Assembly (NCBI GenBank): GCA_944376805.1
Contig: CALWDX010000050.1
Location: 1-55,822, forward strand
Length of the DNA stretch: 55,822 nt
Source: an uncultured Clostridia bacterium
Lineage (GTDB): Bacteria; Bacillota; Clostridia; Lachnospirales; CAG-274
Direction of reading: 5' to 3'
A model generated the notes under the pieces. The model was not told the origin of the DNA. It saw only the letters and a program-made list of their open reading frames with translations, and did not search any database. Shown here in pieces: positions 1 through 9,387 of this stretch. Both the position numbers and the translations under genes were made by a program. The number at the start of each line of letters is the position of its first letter. Positions within the stretch are counted from its first letter, which is position 1.

Positions 1-133
1 ATATTTTTATAATATATTTACAAAATATGTATATTTTTATTTAGGTTTTATTTACAATTTATATTAAAATTATTATTTTTTATAAATTAGATATTTTCAA
101 GTTTTAAATATAGATTTTTTACTTAAAATATGG

Positions 134-139
134 TATAAT
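134..139 (+). promoter_or_regulatory. Extended -10 promoter for the lepA operon
   Basis: TATAAT at 134-139 is preceded by TGG, which makes an extended -10 (TGn-TATAAT). The -35 region about 17 bp upstream (TAGATT at 111-116) is a poor match, as is usual when the -10 is extended. The only other content of bases 1-199 is very AT-rich DNA with the ten-base string ATATTTTTAT repeated at 1 and 31. I see no gene there. Confidence 0.55.
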
Positions 140-199
140 ATGATAATTTGATATTAAAATTTAATAAAATTAAAATAAAAATATAAATGGAGGAAAAAA

Positions 200-2014
200 A
201 TGGCTTTAAGTAGACAAGAAAAAATAAGAAACTTTAGTATAATTGCACATATAGACCACGGCAAATCTACACTTGCAGATAGACTTATTCAAAAGTCAGG
301 GCTTTTAACAGAAAGAGAAATGCAAGCACAAGTTTTAGATAATATGGACTTAGAGAGAGAAAGAGGTATTACAATAAAAGCTCAAGCAGTTAGGCTTATA
401 TATAAGGCTAATGATGGAGAAGAATATACACTAAATCTTATAGATACACCAGGACATGTTGACTTTAACTATGAAGTATCAAGAAGTCTTGCAGCTTGTG
501 ATGGTGCTATACTTGTTGTAGATGCAGCACAAGGTGTAGAAGCTCAAACTTTAGCTAATGTTTACCTTGCAATAGATAATAATTTAGAAGTTTTACCAGT
601 TATAAATAAAATAGATTTACCTAGTGCTTGTCCAGAAAGAGTTATAAAAGAAATAGAAGACATTATAGGTATAGAAGCAGAAGATGCTCCATTAATATCT
701 GCTAAAGCTGACCTTAATATAGACCAAGTTTTTGAAAGAATTATATCTAATGTACCAGCACCTCAAGGTGATGAAAATGCTCCTTTAAAAGCATTAATAT
801 TTGACAGTTTTTATGATGCTTATAAAGGTGTTATAGTTTTTATGCGTGTTTTTGATGGCACTGTTAAAAAAGGTACAAAAGTTAGATTTATGGCAACAGA
901 AAAAGAATTTGAAGTTGTAGAAGTTGGGGTATTTGGACCAGGTAGATTTATACCAACAGAAGAATTAAAAGCAGGTGAAGTAGGTTATTTAACTGCTAGT
1001 ATAAAAAATGTTAGGGATACTAGAATAGGTGATACTATAACAGATGCTAATAACCCAGTTAAAGAAAGTTTACCAGGATATAAAAAAGTTAATCCTATGG
1101 TTTATTGTGGTATTTTTCCAGCTGATGGTTCAAAATATCAAGATTTAAGGGATGCTTTAGAAAAATTACAATTAAATGATGCATCTTTACAATTTGAAGC
1201 AGAAACTTCTGTTGCATTAGGTTTTGGCTTTAGATGTGGTTTTTTAGGGTTATTACATTTAGAAATTATACAAGAAAGACTTGAAAGAGAATATAATTTA
1301 GACTTAGTTACTACTGCACCTAGTGTTATATATAAAATATATTTAACTAATGGTGAATGTTTAAATATTTCTAACCCTAGTGATTTTCCAGATGTTACTA
1401 CTATAACAAAGATGGAGGAACCAATAGTTAAAGCAGAAATTATGTTACCTAGTGAGTATATAGGTTCTATAATGGAGCTTTGTCAACAACGTAGAGGCGA
1501 GTATATAGGTATGGAATATTTAGAAGAAACTAGAGCCGTTTTAACATATCATATACCACTTAATGAAATTATTTATGATTTTTTTGATGTTTTAAAATCA
1601 CGCTCAAGAGGTTATGCCTCTTTTGATTATGAAATAATAGGTTATTTTGAATCTAAACTTGTTAAATTAGATATGCTTGTTAATAGAGAAGTTGTAGATG
1701 CTTTAAGTTTTATAGTTCACGAATCTTCTGCACAAGAAAGAGGTAGAAAAATGGCTGAAAAACTTAAAAAAGAAATACCAAGACACCTTTTTGAAATACC
1801 TATTCAAGCTGCTATTGGTAATAAAATTATAGCTAGAGAAACTATAAGTGCTATGAGAAAAGATGTATTAGCAAAATGTTATGGTGGGGATATTAGTCGT
1901 AAGAGAAAACTTCTTGAAAAACAAAAAGAAGGTAAAAAGAGAATGCGTCAAATTGGTAATGTAGAAGTACCTCAAGCAGCATTTATGAGTGTACTTAAAT
2001 TAGAAGAAGAATAA
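200..2014 (+). CDS. lepA: Elongation factor 4 (LepA), ribosome-associated GTPase
   Basis: This 604-residue protein has the usual LepA length. It is a translational GTPase of the EF-G class that acts on the ribosome; the family is linked to back-translocation and to ribosome assembly. The P-loop AHIDHGKST is at residues 16-24, the G3 motif DTPGH near 82 and the G4 motif NKID near 136. EF-G-like domains II, III and V follow, then the lysine-rich LepA-specific C-terminal domain. The ATG follows a strong Shine-Dalgarno (GGAGG at about 189). It is the first gene of a three-gene run with hemW and rluB, and its stop overlaps the hemW start by one base, which suggests translational coupling. Confidence 0.97.
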   Translation: MALSRQEKIRNFSIIAHIDHGKSTLADRLIQKSGLLTEREMQAQVLDNMDLERERGITIKAQAVRLIYKANDGEEYTLNLIDTPGHVDFNYEVSRSLAACDGAILVVDAAQGVEAQTLANVYLAIDNNLEVLPVINKIDLPSACPERVIKEIEDIIGIEAEDAPLISAKADLNIDQVFERIISNVPAPQGDENAPLKALIFDSFYDAYKGVIVFMRVFDGTVKKGTKVRFMATEKEFEVVEVGVFGPGRFIPTEELKAGEVGYLTASIKNVRDTRIGDTITDANNPVKESLPGYKKVNPMVYCGIFPADGSKYQDLRDALEKLQLNDASLQFEAETSVALGFGFRCGFLGLLHLEIIQERLEREYNLDLVTTAPSVIYKIYLTNGECLNISNPSDFPDVTTITKMEEPIVKAEIMLPSEYIGSIMELCQQRRGEYIGMEYLEETRAVLTYHIPLNEIIYDFFDVLKSRSRGYASFDYEIIGYFESKLVKLDMLVNREVVDALSFIVHESSAQERGRKMAEKLKKEIPRHLFEIPIQAAIGNKIIARETISAMRKDVLAKCYGGDISRKRKLLEKQKEGKKRMRQIGNVEVPQAAFMSVLKLEEE

Positions 2015-3135
2015 TGAAAGATTTAAGTATATATATACACATACCATTTTGTAAAGAAAAATGTTTTTATTGTGATTTTTTATCTTTTAAAGGTAAAGAA
2101 GAATATTTTGAAAAATATCAAATAGCACTTTTAAAAGAAATAGAAGAATTTGCTATTTTAAATAAAAATAAATATATTGTAAAAACTATATTTATTGGTG
2201 GTGGTACACCTTCTATATTGCCTATTGGTTATATAGAAGGTATTGCTACTAAAATATATAATTTATTTAATGTAGATAAAAATGTAGAATTTACAATAGA
2301 GGCAAATCCTGGTACACTATCTTATGAAAAAATAAAAAGTTTTAAAGATAGTAATATAAATAGAATAAGTGTTGGTTTACAGGCATATCAAAATAGTTTA
2401 TTGAAGAAAATAGGTAGAATACATACAATAGAAGAATTTCTACAAAATTATGAAAATATTAGAAAAGTTGGTTTTGATAATGTTAATATAGACTTAATGT
2501 TTTCTTTACCAACTCAAACAGAAAATGATTTTAAAGAAACTTTAACTAATATTTCAAAATTACAACCAGAGCATATATCTACATATAGTCTTATATTAGA
2601 AGAAGGTACAAAATTTTATAGTATGTATGAAAAAGGTGAATTTGAATTATTTAGTGATGAATTAGATAGAAAATTATATTATATGGCAATAGATATTTTA
2701 CAAAAAAATGGTTATAATTTATATGAAATATCTAATTTTTGTAAGCCTAAAAAAGAGTGTAAACATAATATAGTTTATTGGACTAGAAAAGAGTATATAG
2801 GCTTTGGACTTGGAGCAAGTTCTTTAATAGATGAGAAAAGAATAATTAACACAAATAATTTTAATGATTATATAAATTTTAAAAATGATAGAGAAATAGA
2901 AATATTAGAAAAAAGACATATGTATAGTGAATTTATGTTTTTAGGGCTTAGAATGATAAAAGGTATTAAAAAGTCAGATTTTTATAAGGAATTTAATATT
3001 AGTATAGATAGTATTTATAAAAAAGAAATAGACAAATTTATAAAAAATGGACTTTTAATAGAAGATAATGATTATTTAAGGTTATCTAAAAAAGGAATAG
3101 ACCTTTCTAATGTTGTTTTTTCTGAATTTATATAA
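2014..3135 (+). CDS. hemW: HemW-like radical SAM protein
   Basis: A 373-residue radical SAM protein. The cluster-binding cysteines lie in IHIPFCKEKCFYCDF (C13, C17, C20), and the SAM-binding GGGTP follows near residue 62. The CxxxCxxC spacing followed by D-F and the HemW-type C-terminal domain fit HemW, the family once called oxygen-independent coproporphyrinogen oxidase-like and now regarded as a haem chaperone. True HemN usually has a longer N-terminus. The start codon overlaps the lepA stop (TAATG) and there is little Shine-Dalgarno of its own, so translation probably depends on lepA. lepA-hemW is a common pair in Firmicutes. No other haem gene is in the window, so the physiological role here is open. 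Confidence 0.9.
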   Translation: MKDLSIYIHIPFCKEKCFYCDFLSFKGKEEYFEKYQIALLKEIEEFAILNKNKYIVKTIFIGGGTPSILPIGYIEGIATKIYNLFNVDKNVEFTIEANPGTLSYEKIKSFKDSNINRISVGLQAYQNSLLKKIGRIHTIEEFLQNYENIRKVGFDNVNIDLMFSLPTQTENDFKETLTNISKLQPEHISTYSLILEEGTKFYSMYEKGEFELFSDELDRKLYYMAIDILQKNGYNLYEISNFCKPKKECKHNIVYWTRKEYIGFGLGASSLIDEKRIINTNNFNDYINFKNDREIEILEKRHMYSEFMFLGLRMIKGIKKSDFYKEFNISIDSIYKKEIDKFIKNGLLIEDNDYLRLSKKGIDLSNVVFSEFI

Positions 3136-3152
3136 TAAAAGGAGAAAAAATT

Positions 3153-3878
3153 TTGATTAGATTACAAAAATTTTTAGCTGATTGTGGTATATGTTCAAGA
3201 AGAAAAGCAGAAGAATATATATTGCAAGGTGATGTAGTAGTAAATGGTAAAATTATAACAGAGTTAGGCTTTAAAGTAGATGAAAATAAAGATAAAGTTT
3301 ATTTTAAAGATAAACCTGTAAAAATAGAACAAAAAAAAGTTTATATTATGTTAAATAAACCAGAAGGTTGTGTTACAACTGCAAAAGAACAATTTGATAG
3401 AAAAACTGTTTTTGATTATATAGATATTAAAGAGCGTGTTGTACCAGTTGGAAGATTAGATTATGATACTTCAGGACTTTTAATATTAACAAATGATGGT
3501 GATTTAACATATAAATTAACTCACCCTAAACACAATATTAAAAAAGTTTATATAGCTAAAGTTTATGGAACACCTACAAAAGAAAAATTAGAAAAATTTA
3601 AAAAAGGTATTGTTATAGATGGATATAAAACAGCACCAGCTAATATACAAATATTAGAAAAAGACAATAAATACTGCACATTAAAAATAAGTATAACAGA
3701 GGGTAGAAATAGACAAGTTAGAAAAATGTGTGATGCTATAGGGCATAGAGTAGTTAATTTAAAAAGGGTGGCAATAGATAAAATAATTCTTGGTAATTTA
3801 AAAATAGGTGAATATAGATATTTAACAAAAGAAGAAGTAAGTTATTTAAAAAAAATATGTGAAAAAATTGTTAAATAA
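3153..3878 (+). CDS. rluB: RsuA/RluB-family rRNA pseudouridine synthase
   Basis: A 241-residue enzyme expected to isomerise a uridine in 23S (RluB) or 16S (RsuA) rRNA. An S4 RNA-binding domain covers residues 1-60 (MIRLQKFLADCGICSRRKAE). The catalytic block GRLDYDTSGLL, near residue 102, carries the nucleophilic aspartate of the family. The start is TTG, seven bases after AAAGGAG; no in-frame ATG lies close by and the S4 domain begins at once. It is the third gene of the lepA run, 17 bp after hemW. RluB is favoured over RsuA from general family context, not from a diagnostic residue. Confidence 0.9.
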   Translation: MIRLQKFLADCGICSRRKAEEYILQGDVVVNGKIITELGFKVDENKDKVYFKDKPVKIEQKKVYIMLNKPEGCVTTAKEQFDRKTVFDYIDIKERVVPVGRLDYDTSGLLILTNDGDLTYKLTHPKHNIKKVYIAKVYGTPTKEKLEKFKKGIVIDGYKTAPANIQILEKDNKYCTLKISITEGRNRQVRKMCDAIGHRVVNLKRVAIDKIILGNLKIGEYRYLTKEEVSYLKKICEKIVK

Positions 3879-3880
3879 AC

Positions 3881-3909
3881 TTGACTTTTTTACTTGGACA
3901 TTGTATTAT
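3881..3909 (+). promoter_or_regulatory. Sigma-A promoter for fprA
   Basis: TTGACT (3881-3886) and TATTAT (3904-3909) are separated by exactly 17 bp, a good housekeeping promoter just after the rluB stop. A second, weaker -10 (TATAAT at about 3931) lies closer to the gene. Confidence 0.65.
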
Positions 3910-3961
3910 ATATATTAAATAATAAAATGATATAATTATATTTAAAGGGAGTGTAAATTAA

Positions 3962-5143
3962 ATGAAAGGTCATTTAAAAGTTAAAGACGATATATTTTGG
4001 GTTGGAGCATTAGATTTTGATATTAGAGTTTTTGATGTTGTTATGTATACAGAATATGGTACAACTTATAACTCTTATGTAGTTAAAGGTAGTGAAAAAA
4101 CTGCTCTTATAGAAGCTGCTAAAGGTAAATTTTTTGAGGAGCATTTAGAAAGATTAAATGATATAACTGAACCAGAAAAAATAGACTATTTAGTAGTAAA
4201 TCATACAGAACCAGACCATACAGGTGCAATAGAAAAACTTTTAGATATTAATCCAGATATGACTATCATAGGTTCAGCTTTTGCTATTAGATTTTTAAAA
4301 GAAATAACTAATAAAGATTTTAATAGTAAAATAGTAAAAGATGGTGATGAAGTAAGTCTTGGTAATAAAACTTTAACATTTTTAAGTGTACCTTTCTTAC
4401 ATTGGCCAGATTCTATGTATACTTATATTAAAGAAGATAAAACATTATTTACTTGTGATTCTTTTGGTTGTCATTACTGTGATGAAAAAGTATTTAATGA
4501 TTTAATAGATGGCGACTTTTTAGATGCATATAAATATTATTTTGATTGCATAATGGGACCTTTTAAAGAATATGTACAAAAAGCATTAGACAGAATTAAA
4601 GATTTAGAAATAGAAACTATTTGTCCAGGTCATGGACCAGTTCTTAGAACAGATTTAGAAAAATATATAGAGTATTATAGAGAATGGTCAAAAAATGACA
4701 AAGTAGATGAAATAGTAGTTGGTTATGTTTCTGCTTATGGTTATACAAAAATTTTAGCAGAAAAAGTAGTTAAAGGTATAGAAGAAGCAGGTATTAAGGC
4801 TAAACTTTATGACCTTGAAACAGCAGATAAAACAGAAGTTTTAGCTAATATTGGAGTAGCTAAAGGTCTTTTAATAGGTACACCAACTATTGCAGATGAT
4901 ACTTTACCTCCAGTATGGGATATTTTAGTATCTTTAAATGCAAATGTGCATAAAGGTTTAAAAGCTGGTGTATTTGGTTCTTATGGTTGGAATGGTACAG
5001 GTATAAATAATGTAAATGCAAGATTTAAACAACTTAAATTTAAAATGCCTTTAGAACCTTTAAAAATACCTTTTAATCCTTCAGAAGCACAAAAAGAAGA
5101 TGCTTTTAATTTTGGTAAAGAATTTGCTAATAATGTAAAATAA
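3962..5143 (+). CDS. fprA: Flavodiiron protein (FprA-type A flavoprotein)
   Basis: This 393-residue protein has a metallo-beta-lactamase-like diiron domain followed by a flavodoxin domain, the class A flavodiiron layout. The diiron ligands are visible in HTEPDH (residues 81-86), in FTCDSFGCH near 160 (Asp) and in CPGHGPV near 223 (His). FMN-binding flavodoxin loops follow (VSAYGYTK near 255, IGTPTIADD, GSYGWNGTG). Such cytosolic enzymes reduce O2, and in some cases NO, to protect anaerobes. There is no fused rubredoxin domain, so a separate electron donor must be encoded elsewhere. It is monocistronic, with its own promoter and terminator. Confidence 0.93.
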   Translation: MKGHLKVKDDIFWVGALDFDIRVFDVVMYTEYGTTYNSYVVKGSEKTALIEAAKGKFFEEHLERLNDITEPEKIDYLVVNHTEPDHTGAIEKLLDINPDMTIIGSAFAIRFLKEITNKDFNSKIVKDGDEVSLGNKTLTFLSVPFLHWPDSMYTYIKEDKTLFTCDSFGCHYCDEKVFNDLIDGDFLDAYKYYFDCIMGPFKEYVQKALDRIKDLEIETICPGHGPVLRTDLEKYIEYYREWSKNDKVDEIVVGYVSAYGYTKILAEKVVKGIEEAGIKAKLYDLETADKTEVLANIGVAKGLLIGTPTIADDTLPPVWDILVSLNANVHKGLKAGVFGSYGWNGTGINNVNARFKQLKFKMPLEPLKIPFNPSEAQKEDAFNFGKEFANNVK

Positions 5144-5147
5144 TATT

Positions 5148-5179
5148 AAAAAAGTTGTAGAATTATCTATAACCTTTTT
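5148..5179 (+). terminator. Terminator after fprA
   Basis: A 14-bp imperfect stem (5148-5161 with 5166-5179, one mismatch and one G-U) with a four-base loop ends in five T. It starts four bases after the fprA stop. Confidence 0.65.
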
Positions 5180-5242
5180 AATTAATAAGAAAATATATGA
5201 ATAAAAATTCATAAAATTAATTAATTATTAAAAGAGGTTGTT

Positions 5243-5470
5243 ATGAAAAATAAGGATATATATATATCTTTTATTGTACTAATAATAGCTATAATATTTT
5301 CATTATTAAAAACAAATCATTATATACAAAAAAATATTAATAATAGTAAAAAAATTATTAGATATGGCAATAATATTAAAGAAAATGATATATTATATAT
5401 TAATGGTAATAAAGAAATAGTGGTAGAAGTTTTAAAAGATGGTTCATATATAACAAAGATATTAAATTAA
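5243..5470 (+). CDS. Small single-span membrane protein, unknown function
   Basis: I do not recognise this 75-residue protein. Residues 5-22 form one hydrophobic segment (IYISFIVLIIAIIFSLL), followed by an Asn/Lys-rich stretch and a short possible beta-rich tail (DILYINGNKEIVVEVLKDG) that would lie outside the membrane on an N-in model. The ATG has a plausible Shine-Dalgarno (AAGAGG, seven bases upstream). It stands between the fprA terminator and the permease promoter, so it is probably transcribed alone. I call it a gene because of the ribosome-binding site and the coherent membrane segment. Confidence 0.6.
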   Translation: MKNKDIYISFIVLIIAIIFSLLKTNHYIQKNINNSKKIIRYGNNIKENDILYINGNKEIVVEVLKDGSYITKILN

Positions 5471-5495
5471 TTTTGTATATAAAAATAAAAAATAC

Positions 5496-5524
5496 TTGAC
5501 TTAAATTTATATGCAATGTATAAT
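5496..5524 (+). promoter_or_regulatory. Near-consensus sigma-A promoter for the permease
   Basis: TTGACT (5496-5501), a 17-bp spacer and TATAAT (5519-5524). The -10 overlaps an in-frame ATG at 5516. That ATG would lie upstream of the transcription start, so it cannot be the permease start. Confidence 0.8.
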
Positions 5525-5566
5525 TATGAAATATTAAAAATTTTTTTGAGAGAAAGGAGAAGAAAT

Positions 5567-6919
5567 ATGGAACATAACAAAAAATATGGTTTATTTACTT
5601 CCATAACAATGATTATAGGTATAGTGATAGGTTCTGGTATATTTTTTAAAGCAGATGATGTTTTAACTTATACTAATGGGAATGTACTTTTAGGTGTACT
5701 TATATTTTGTGTGGCAGCAATAGCTATAATATTTGGTAGTCTTTCTATGTCTCAATTAGCAACAAGAACAGATAACCCTGGTGGGATTATATCTTATGCA
5801 GAAGAATTTGTAAATAAAGAAACAGCATCAGCTTTTGGTTGGTTTCAAGTATTTTTATATTTACCATCAATAATAGCAGTTGTATCTTGGGTTGCTGGTA
5901 TATACATATGTCAATTATTTAATATACAAGAAGGATTTTTTAATCCATATACTATAGGAATTATAGTTATATTAATTTGTTATTTAATAAATACATTATC
6001 TGCAAAATTTGGTGGTTATTTTCAAAATGCATCTATGATTATAAAATTAATACCTTTAATTTTATTTGCTATATTTGGTCTTATAAAAGGTGAACCTAGC
6101 CAAGTTTTAGCTAATGATATGGAAAGTATAAAAACTGCTGGTATAAGTTTAGGTATATTATCAGCATTTGGTCCTATTGCTTTCTCATTTGATGGTTGGA
6201 TTATATCTACTTCTATTTGTCATGAAATAAGAAATAGTAAAAGAAATTTACCATTAGCTTTAATAATATCACCAATAGTTATATTATTAGCTTATGTATT
6301 ATATTTTGTTGGTGTTAGTATATTTGTTGGACCACAAAATGTTTTAGAGTTAGGTGATAATAGTGTTAATCAAATGGCAAATACATTATTTGGTTCAACT
6401 GGTGCAAAAATAATGCTTATATTTGTTATAATATCTGTTTTAGGTACTGTAAATGGTGTTACACTTGGTATGATAAGAATGCCTTATTCTTTAGCTATTA
6501 GAAATATGATACCTTTTAGTAATAGTTTAAAAGAACAAAATAATAAATTAAATGGTATGCCTTTAAATTCAGCTATATTTGCATTTGTTGTAACTTTAGC
6601 ATGGTTTGCATTACATTATATAACACAAGAAGGAATAAGTGATAATGTTGGAATTTTAAGTGGTAAAGGTGATGTATCAGAAATTGCTATTTGTATAAGT
6701 TATTTAAATTATTGTGTATTATATGTAGTTATTTTAAAATTAGCTTTAAAAGGTGAAATTAAAAATAAGTTTATGGGATATGTTGTTCCTATAATGGCTA
6801 TTATAGGTTCATTGATAATATTATCAGGTAGTTTTGCAAATCCTTTATTTATATATTATCTTATTATATGTTTAATTGTTATGATAGCAGGATATTTTTA
6901 TTATAAAAATATAAAATAA
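5567..6919 (+). CDS. APC-family amino acid permease
   Basis: A 450-residue integral membrane protein of the amino acid-polyamine-organocation family, with about 12 hydrophobic segments. TM1 carries the family helix-break motif (IGIVIGSGIFFKADD). It should import or exchange an amino acid at the cytoplasmic membrane; the substrate cannot be told from the sequence. I start it at the ATG at 5567, eight bases after AAAGGAG, rather than at an in-frame ATG 51 bases upstream that overlaps the promoter -10. It is a single gene, with no clear T-tract terminator before the SASP gene. Confidence 0.88.
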   Translation: MEHNKKYGLFTSITMIIGIVIGSGIFFKADDVLTYTNGNVLLGVLIFCVAAIAIIFGSLSMSQLATRTDNPGGIISYAEEFVNKETASAFGWFQVFLYLPSIIAVVSWVAGIYICQLFNIQEGFFNPYTIGIIVILICYLINTLSAKFGGYFQNASMIIKLIPLILFAIFGLIKGEPSQVLANDMESIKTAGISLGILSAFGPIAFSFDGWIISTSICHEIRNSKRNLPLALIISPIVILLAYVLYFVGVSIFVGPQNVLELGDNSVNQMANTLFGSTGAKIMLIFVIISVLGTVNGVTLGMIRMPYSLAIRNMIPFSNSLKEQNNKLNGMPLNSAIFAFVVTLAWFALHYITQEGISDNVGILSGKGDVSEIAICISYLNYCVLYVVILKLALKGEIKNKFMGYVVPIMAIIGSLIILSGSFANPLFIYYLIICLIVMIAGYFYYKNIK

Positions 6920-6971
6920 ATTTACATATATTACCTTGAATTAATTTTTATTATTTGCACACAATAAAATT

Positions 6972-7022
6972 ACAAAGTTAATAATTAATATATCAAAAAG
7001 GTATATATATTAATAACTTTGT
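6972..7022. repeat. Long bulged inverted repeat ahead of the SASP gene
   Basis: ACAAAGTTA (6972-6980) is the exact reverse complement of TAACTTTGT (7014-7022). After a four-base bulge the stem continues with about nine A/T pairs. No T-tract follows on the plus strand; instead a TTGACA box (7022-7027) begins at its last base. It may be a leftover permease terminator, an operator, or structure in a read-through transcript. Confidence 0.45.
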
Positions 7023-7065
7023 TGACAATTAAGTAGAATGACAAAATTATATGAGGTGATTTATT

Positions 7066-7272
7066 ATGGCAAGTAATAGAAAAGCAATTCCAGAAGCAAG
7101 AGCAGCCCTTGATGCATTTAAATATGAGGTTGCAAATGAAATAGGAGTGCCTTTAAAAAAGGGCTATAATGGAGATTTAACTTCAGCACAAAATGGTTCT
7201 GTTGGTGGATATATGGTAAAAAAAATGATTGAAGCTCAAGAAAGACATATGGCAGGACAAAAAAATAGTTAA
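7066..7272 (+). CDS. Alpha/beta-type small acid-soluble spore protein
   Basis: A 68-residue protein with the alpha/beta SASP pattern: EARAALDAFKYEVANEIGV near residues 10-28, where the GPR protease normally cleaves at the E-(I/V)-A motif, and the second helix block GSVGGYMVKKMIEAQE at 44-59. These proteins saturate spore DNA and protect it from UV and heat, so the host very likely forms endospores. The ATG follows GAGGTGATTT. A forespore sigma-G promoter would be expected. A TTGACA lies at 7022, but I cannot assign a convincing sigma-G pair by eye. A strong terminator follows, so the gene is monocistronic. Confidence 0.95.
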   Translation: MASNRKAIPEARAALDAFKYEVANEIGVPLKKGYNGDLTSAQNGSVGGYMVKKMIEAQERHMAGQKNS

Positions 7273-7288
7273 TAACTAATTTATAAAT

Positions 7289-7324
7289 GGAGTATTACTT
7301 ATTTTTATAAGTGGTACTCCTTTT
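7289..7324 (+). terminator. Terminator after the SASP gene
   Basis: A 13-bp stem (7289-7301 with 7308-7320, two G-U pairs) with a six-base loop is followed at once by TTTT. Confidence 0.8.
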
Positions 7325-7387
7325 GCTATATTAAAAATTAATTGATTTATTTGTATATTATATGTTAAAATATACAAGGGTGATTTT

Positions 7388-7807
7388 ATGGAGCAAGTAT
7401 TTTTTAAAATAGCTATGATTTTTAAAGAAGTAGAAGAAAAACATAATTTAATGAGTATGCCTTTGTTTGAAGAAAAAGATGAAGAAGTAGAAAATGAAGT
7501 TTTAAATAGTATAATAAAATTATTAATACAAGGTGTACCTAATATTAGTTTTAAATTTCAAATACACTTACAAATTGAAAATATTAAATTCAATAAAAAA
7601 TTATCAATAGAAGATATAAATAAATTAGTATTAATAAAAGATTGTTTAGATATAATTGTTAATTATAATATAGAAGAATTTTCAACTTTAGCTTACAGTA
7701 TATTAAAAGATACAGATAAAGATGAATTTTCTATAATAATTGGAGATAATACTAATTTTACATTAGATGAATATAGAAAAATGTGTAAAAAATATTATTT
7801 AACATAA
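7388..7807 (+). CDS. Conserved-looking protein of unknown function
   Basis: I do not recognise this 139-residue acidic, probably soluble protein. It begins with an amphipathic helix (VFFKIAMIFKEVEE), has an acidic stretch (EEKDEEVENE, near residue 30), and has no membrane segment, signal peptide or cysteine cluster. The ATG follows AAGGGTGATTTT. It sits 13 bp before the ABC-F gene, whose Shine-Dalgarno lies in the gap, so the two are probably co-transcribed and translated in step. That is the only hint to its role. Confidence 0.75.
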   Translation: MEQVFFKIAMIFKEVEEKHNLMSMPLFEEKDEEVENEVLNSIIKLLIQGVPNISFKFQIHLQIENIKFNKKLSIEDINKLVLIKDCLDIIVNYNIEEFSTLAYSILKDTDKDEFSIIIGDNTNFTLDEYRKMCKKYYLT

Positions 7808-7820
7808 AAGGAGTTTTTAA

Positions 7821-9377
7821 ATGAGTATTTTAACAGTAAAAAATGTAAGCCATGTTTTTGGTGGTAGAACTATTTTTGAAGATGTATCTTTCAGATTACT
7901 AAAAGGAGAACATGTTGGACTTATTGGTGCTAATGGTGAAGGTAAGTCAACATTTATGAAAATAATAACAAACAAACTTATGCCAGATGAAGGTACTATT
8001 GAATGGTCAAATCGTGTAAGAGTTGCATATATGGACCAACACGCAGAACTTAAAAAAGGTGATAGTATAAGGGATAGTTTAAAAGTTGCTTTTGAATATT
8101 TATTTGATATTGAAAAAGAATTAAATGAAACTTATATGAAAATGTCTGAAGCAGATGAAAAAGAAATGGATAAACTTATGGAAAATGCTGCTAACTTACA
8201 AGATATTTTAGATATGAGTGATTTTTATAACATAGATATAAAAGTAGATGAAATAGCTAGAGGGCTTGGATTATATGATTTAGGACTTGATAAAAATGTA
8301 GATGATTTGTCAGGTGGGCAAAGAACAAAAATTTTATTAGGTAGGCTTTTATTACAAAATCCAGATATATTACTTTTAGATGAGCCTACAAACTATTTAG
8401 ATGAAGAACATATAGCTTGGCTTAAAGATTATCTTTTAAAATATGAAAATGCTTTTATACTTATATCACATGATTTAGAATTTTTAAATAGTGTTGTAAA
8501 TATTATATATCATGTTGAAAATGCTAAACTTACTAGATATGTTGGAAATTATGAAGAATTTTTACGCCTGTATGAACAAAATAAAAGACAACTAGAGGCA
8601 GCTTATGAAAGACAACAACAAGAAATAAATGATTTACAAGATTTTATAGCAAGAAATAAAGCAAGGGTAGCTACTGCTGGTATGGCTAGAGCAAGACAAA
8701 AGAAACTTGATAAAATGGATATTATAGAACTTTCTAAAGAAAAACCAAAACCAGAATTTAGATTTAAACAAGCAAGAACATCAGATAGGCTTATTTTTGA
8801 AACTAAAAATTTAGTTATAGGTTATGATGAGCCTTTATGTAAACCTTTAAATTTACTTTTAGAAAGAGGACAAAAAGTAGCAATAGTAGGTTCTAATGGA
8901 CTTGGTAAAACTACACTTTTAAAAAGTTTACTAGGAGAAATTAAACCTATTAGTGGTGAAGTTTTAAAAGGAGCTAATCAATTTATAGGATATTTTGAAC
9001 AAGAAGTTAAAGAAGATAATAATAAAACTTGTATAGAAGAAATTTGGGACGAATTTCCTTCTTTTACTCAATATGAAGTTAGACAAGCATTAGCTAAATG
9101 TTCTTTAACAACTGATCATATAGAAAGTAAAGTATATGTTTTAAGTGGTGGAGAACAGGCAAAAGTTAGACTTTGTAAAATAATGAATAAAGAAACAAAT
9201 ATTCTTGTTTTAGATGAACCTACAAATCATTTAGATAAAGATGCTAAAGATGAACTTAAAAGAGTTTTAAAAGAATATAAAGGAACTATACTTATGGTTT
9301 GTCATGAACCCGAATTTTATAAAGATATAGTTACAGATATTTGGGATTTTAAAGATTTAACATTGAAAATAGTTTAA
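7821..9377 (+). CDS. ABC-F family ATPase, ribosome-associated type
   Basis: A 518-residue protein with two ABC ATPase cassettes and no membrane domain, the ABC-F layout. Walker A motifs are GANGEGKST (36-44) and GSNGLGKTT (near 346). The signatures are LSGGQ and LSGGE, and the Walker B strings are LLLDEPTNYLD and LVLDEPTNHLD. The linker between cassettes is charged and helical (residues about 240-300), as in factors that reach into the ribosomal E site. The overall form is close to the YbiT/YkpA group. The linker is short, so I do not read it as an antibiotic-resistance ABC-F. It is followed 10 bp later by the methyltransferase gene. Confidence 0.9.
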   Translation: MSILTVKNVSHVFGGRTIFEDVSFRLLKGEHVGLIGANGEGKSTFMKIITNKLMPDEGTIEWSNRVRVAYMDQHAELKKGDSIRDSLKVAFEYLFDIEKELNETYMKMSEADEKEMDKLMENAANLQDILDMSDFYNIDIKVDEIARGLGLYDLGLDKNVDDLSGGQRTKILLGRLLLQNPDILLLDEPTNYLDEEHIAWLKDYLLKYENAFILISHDLEFLNSVVNIIYHVENAKLTRYVGNYEEFLRLYEQNKRQLEAAYERQQQEINDLQDFIARNKARVATAGMARARQKKLDKMDIIELSKEKPKPEFRFKQARTSDRLIFETKNLVIGYDEPLCKPLNLLLERGQKVAIVGSNGLGKTTLLKSLLGEIKPISGEVLKGANQFIGYFEQEVKEDNNKTCIEEIWDEFPSFTQYEVRQALAKCSLTTDHIESKVYVLSGGEQAKVRLCKIMNKETNILVLDEPTNHLDKDAKDELKRVLKEYKGTILMVCHEPEFYKDIVTDIWDFKDLTLKIV

Positions 9378-9387
9378 TAGGTGGAAT

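Noticed and set aside
5516..5566. ATG 51 bases upstream as start of the APC permease
   Set aside because: It overlaps the -10 box of a near-perfect promoter (5496-5524) and has no Shine-Dalgarno; the ATG at 5567 follows AAAGGAG.
7821..9377. ABC-F antibiotic resistance factor
   Set aside because: The inter-cassette linker is not extended as in resistance-type members, and the gene lies in a housekeeping context.
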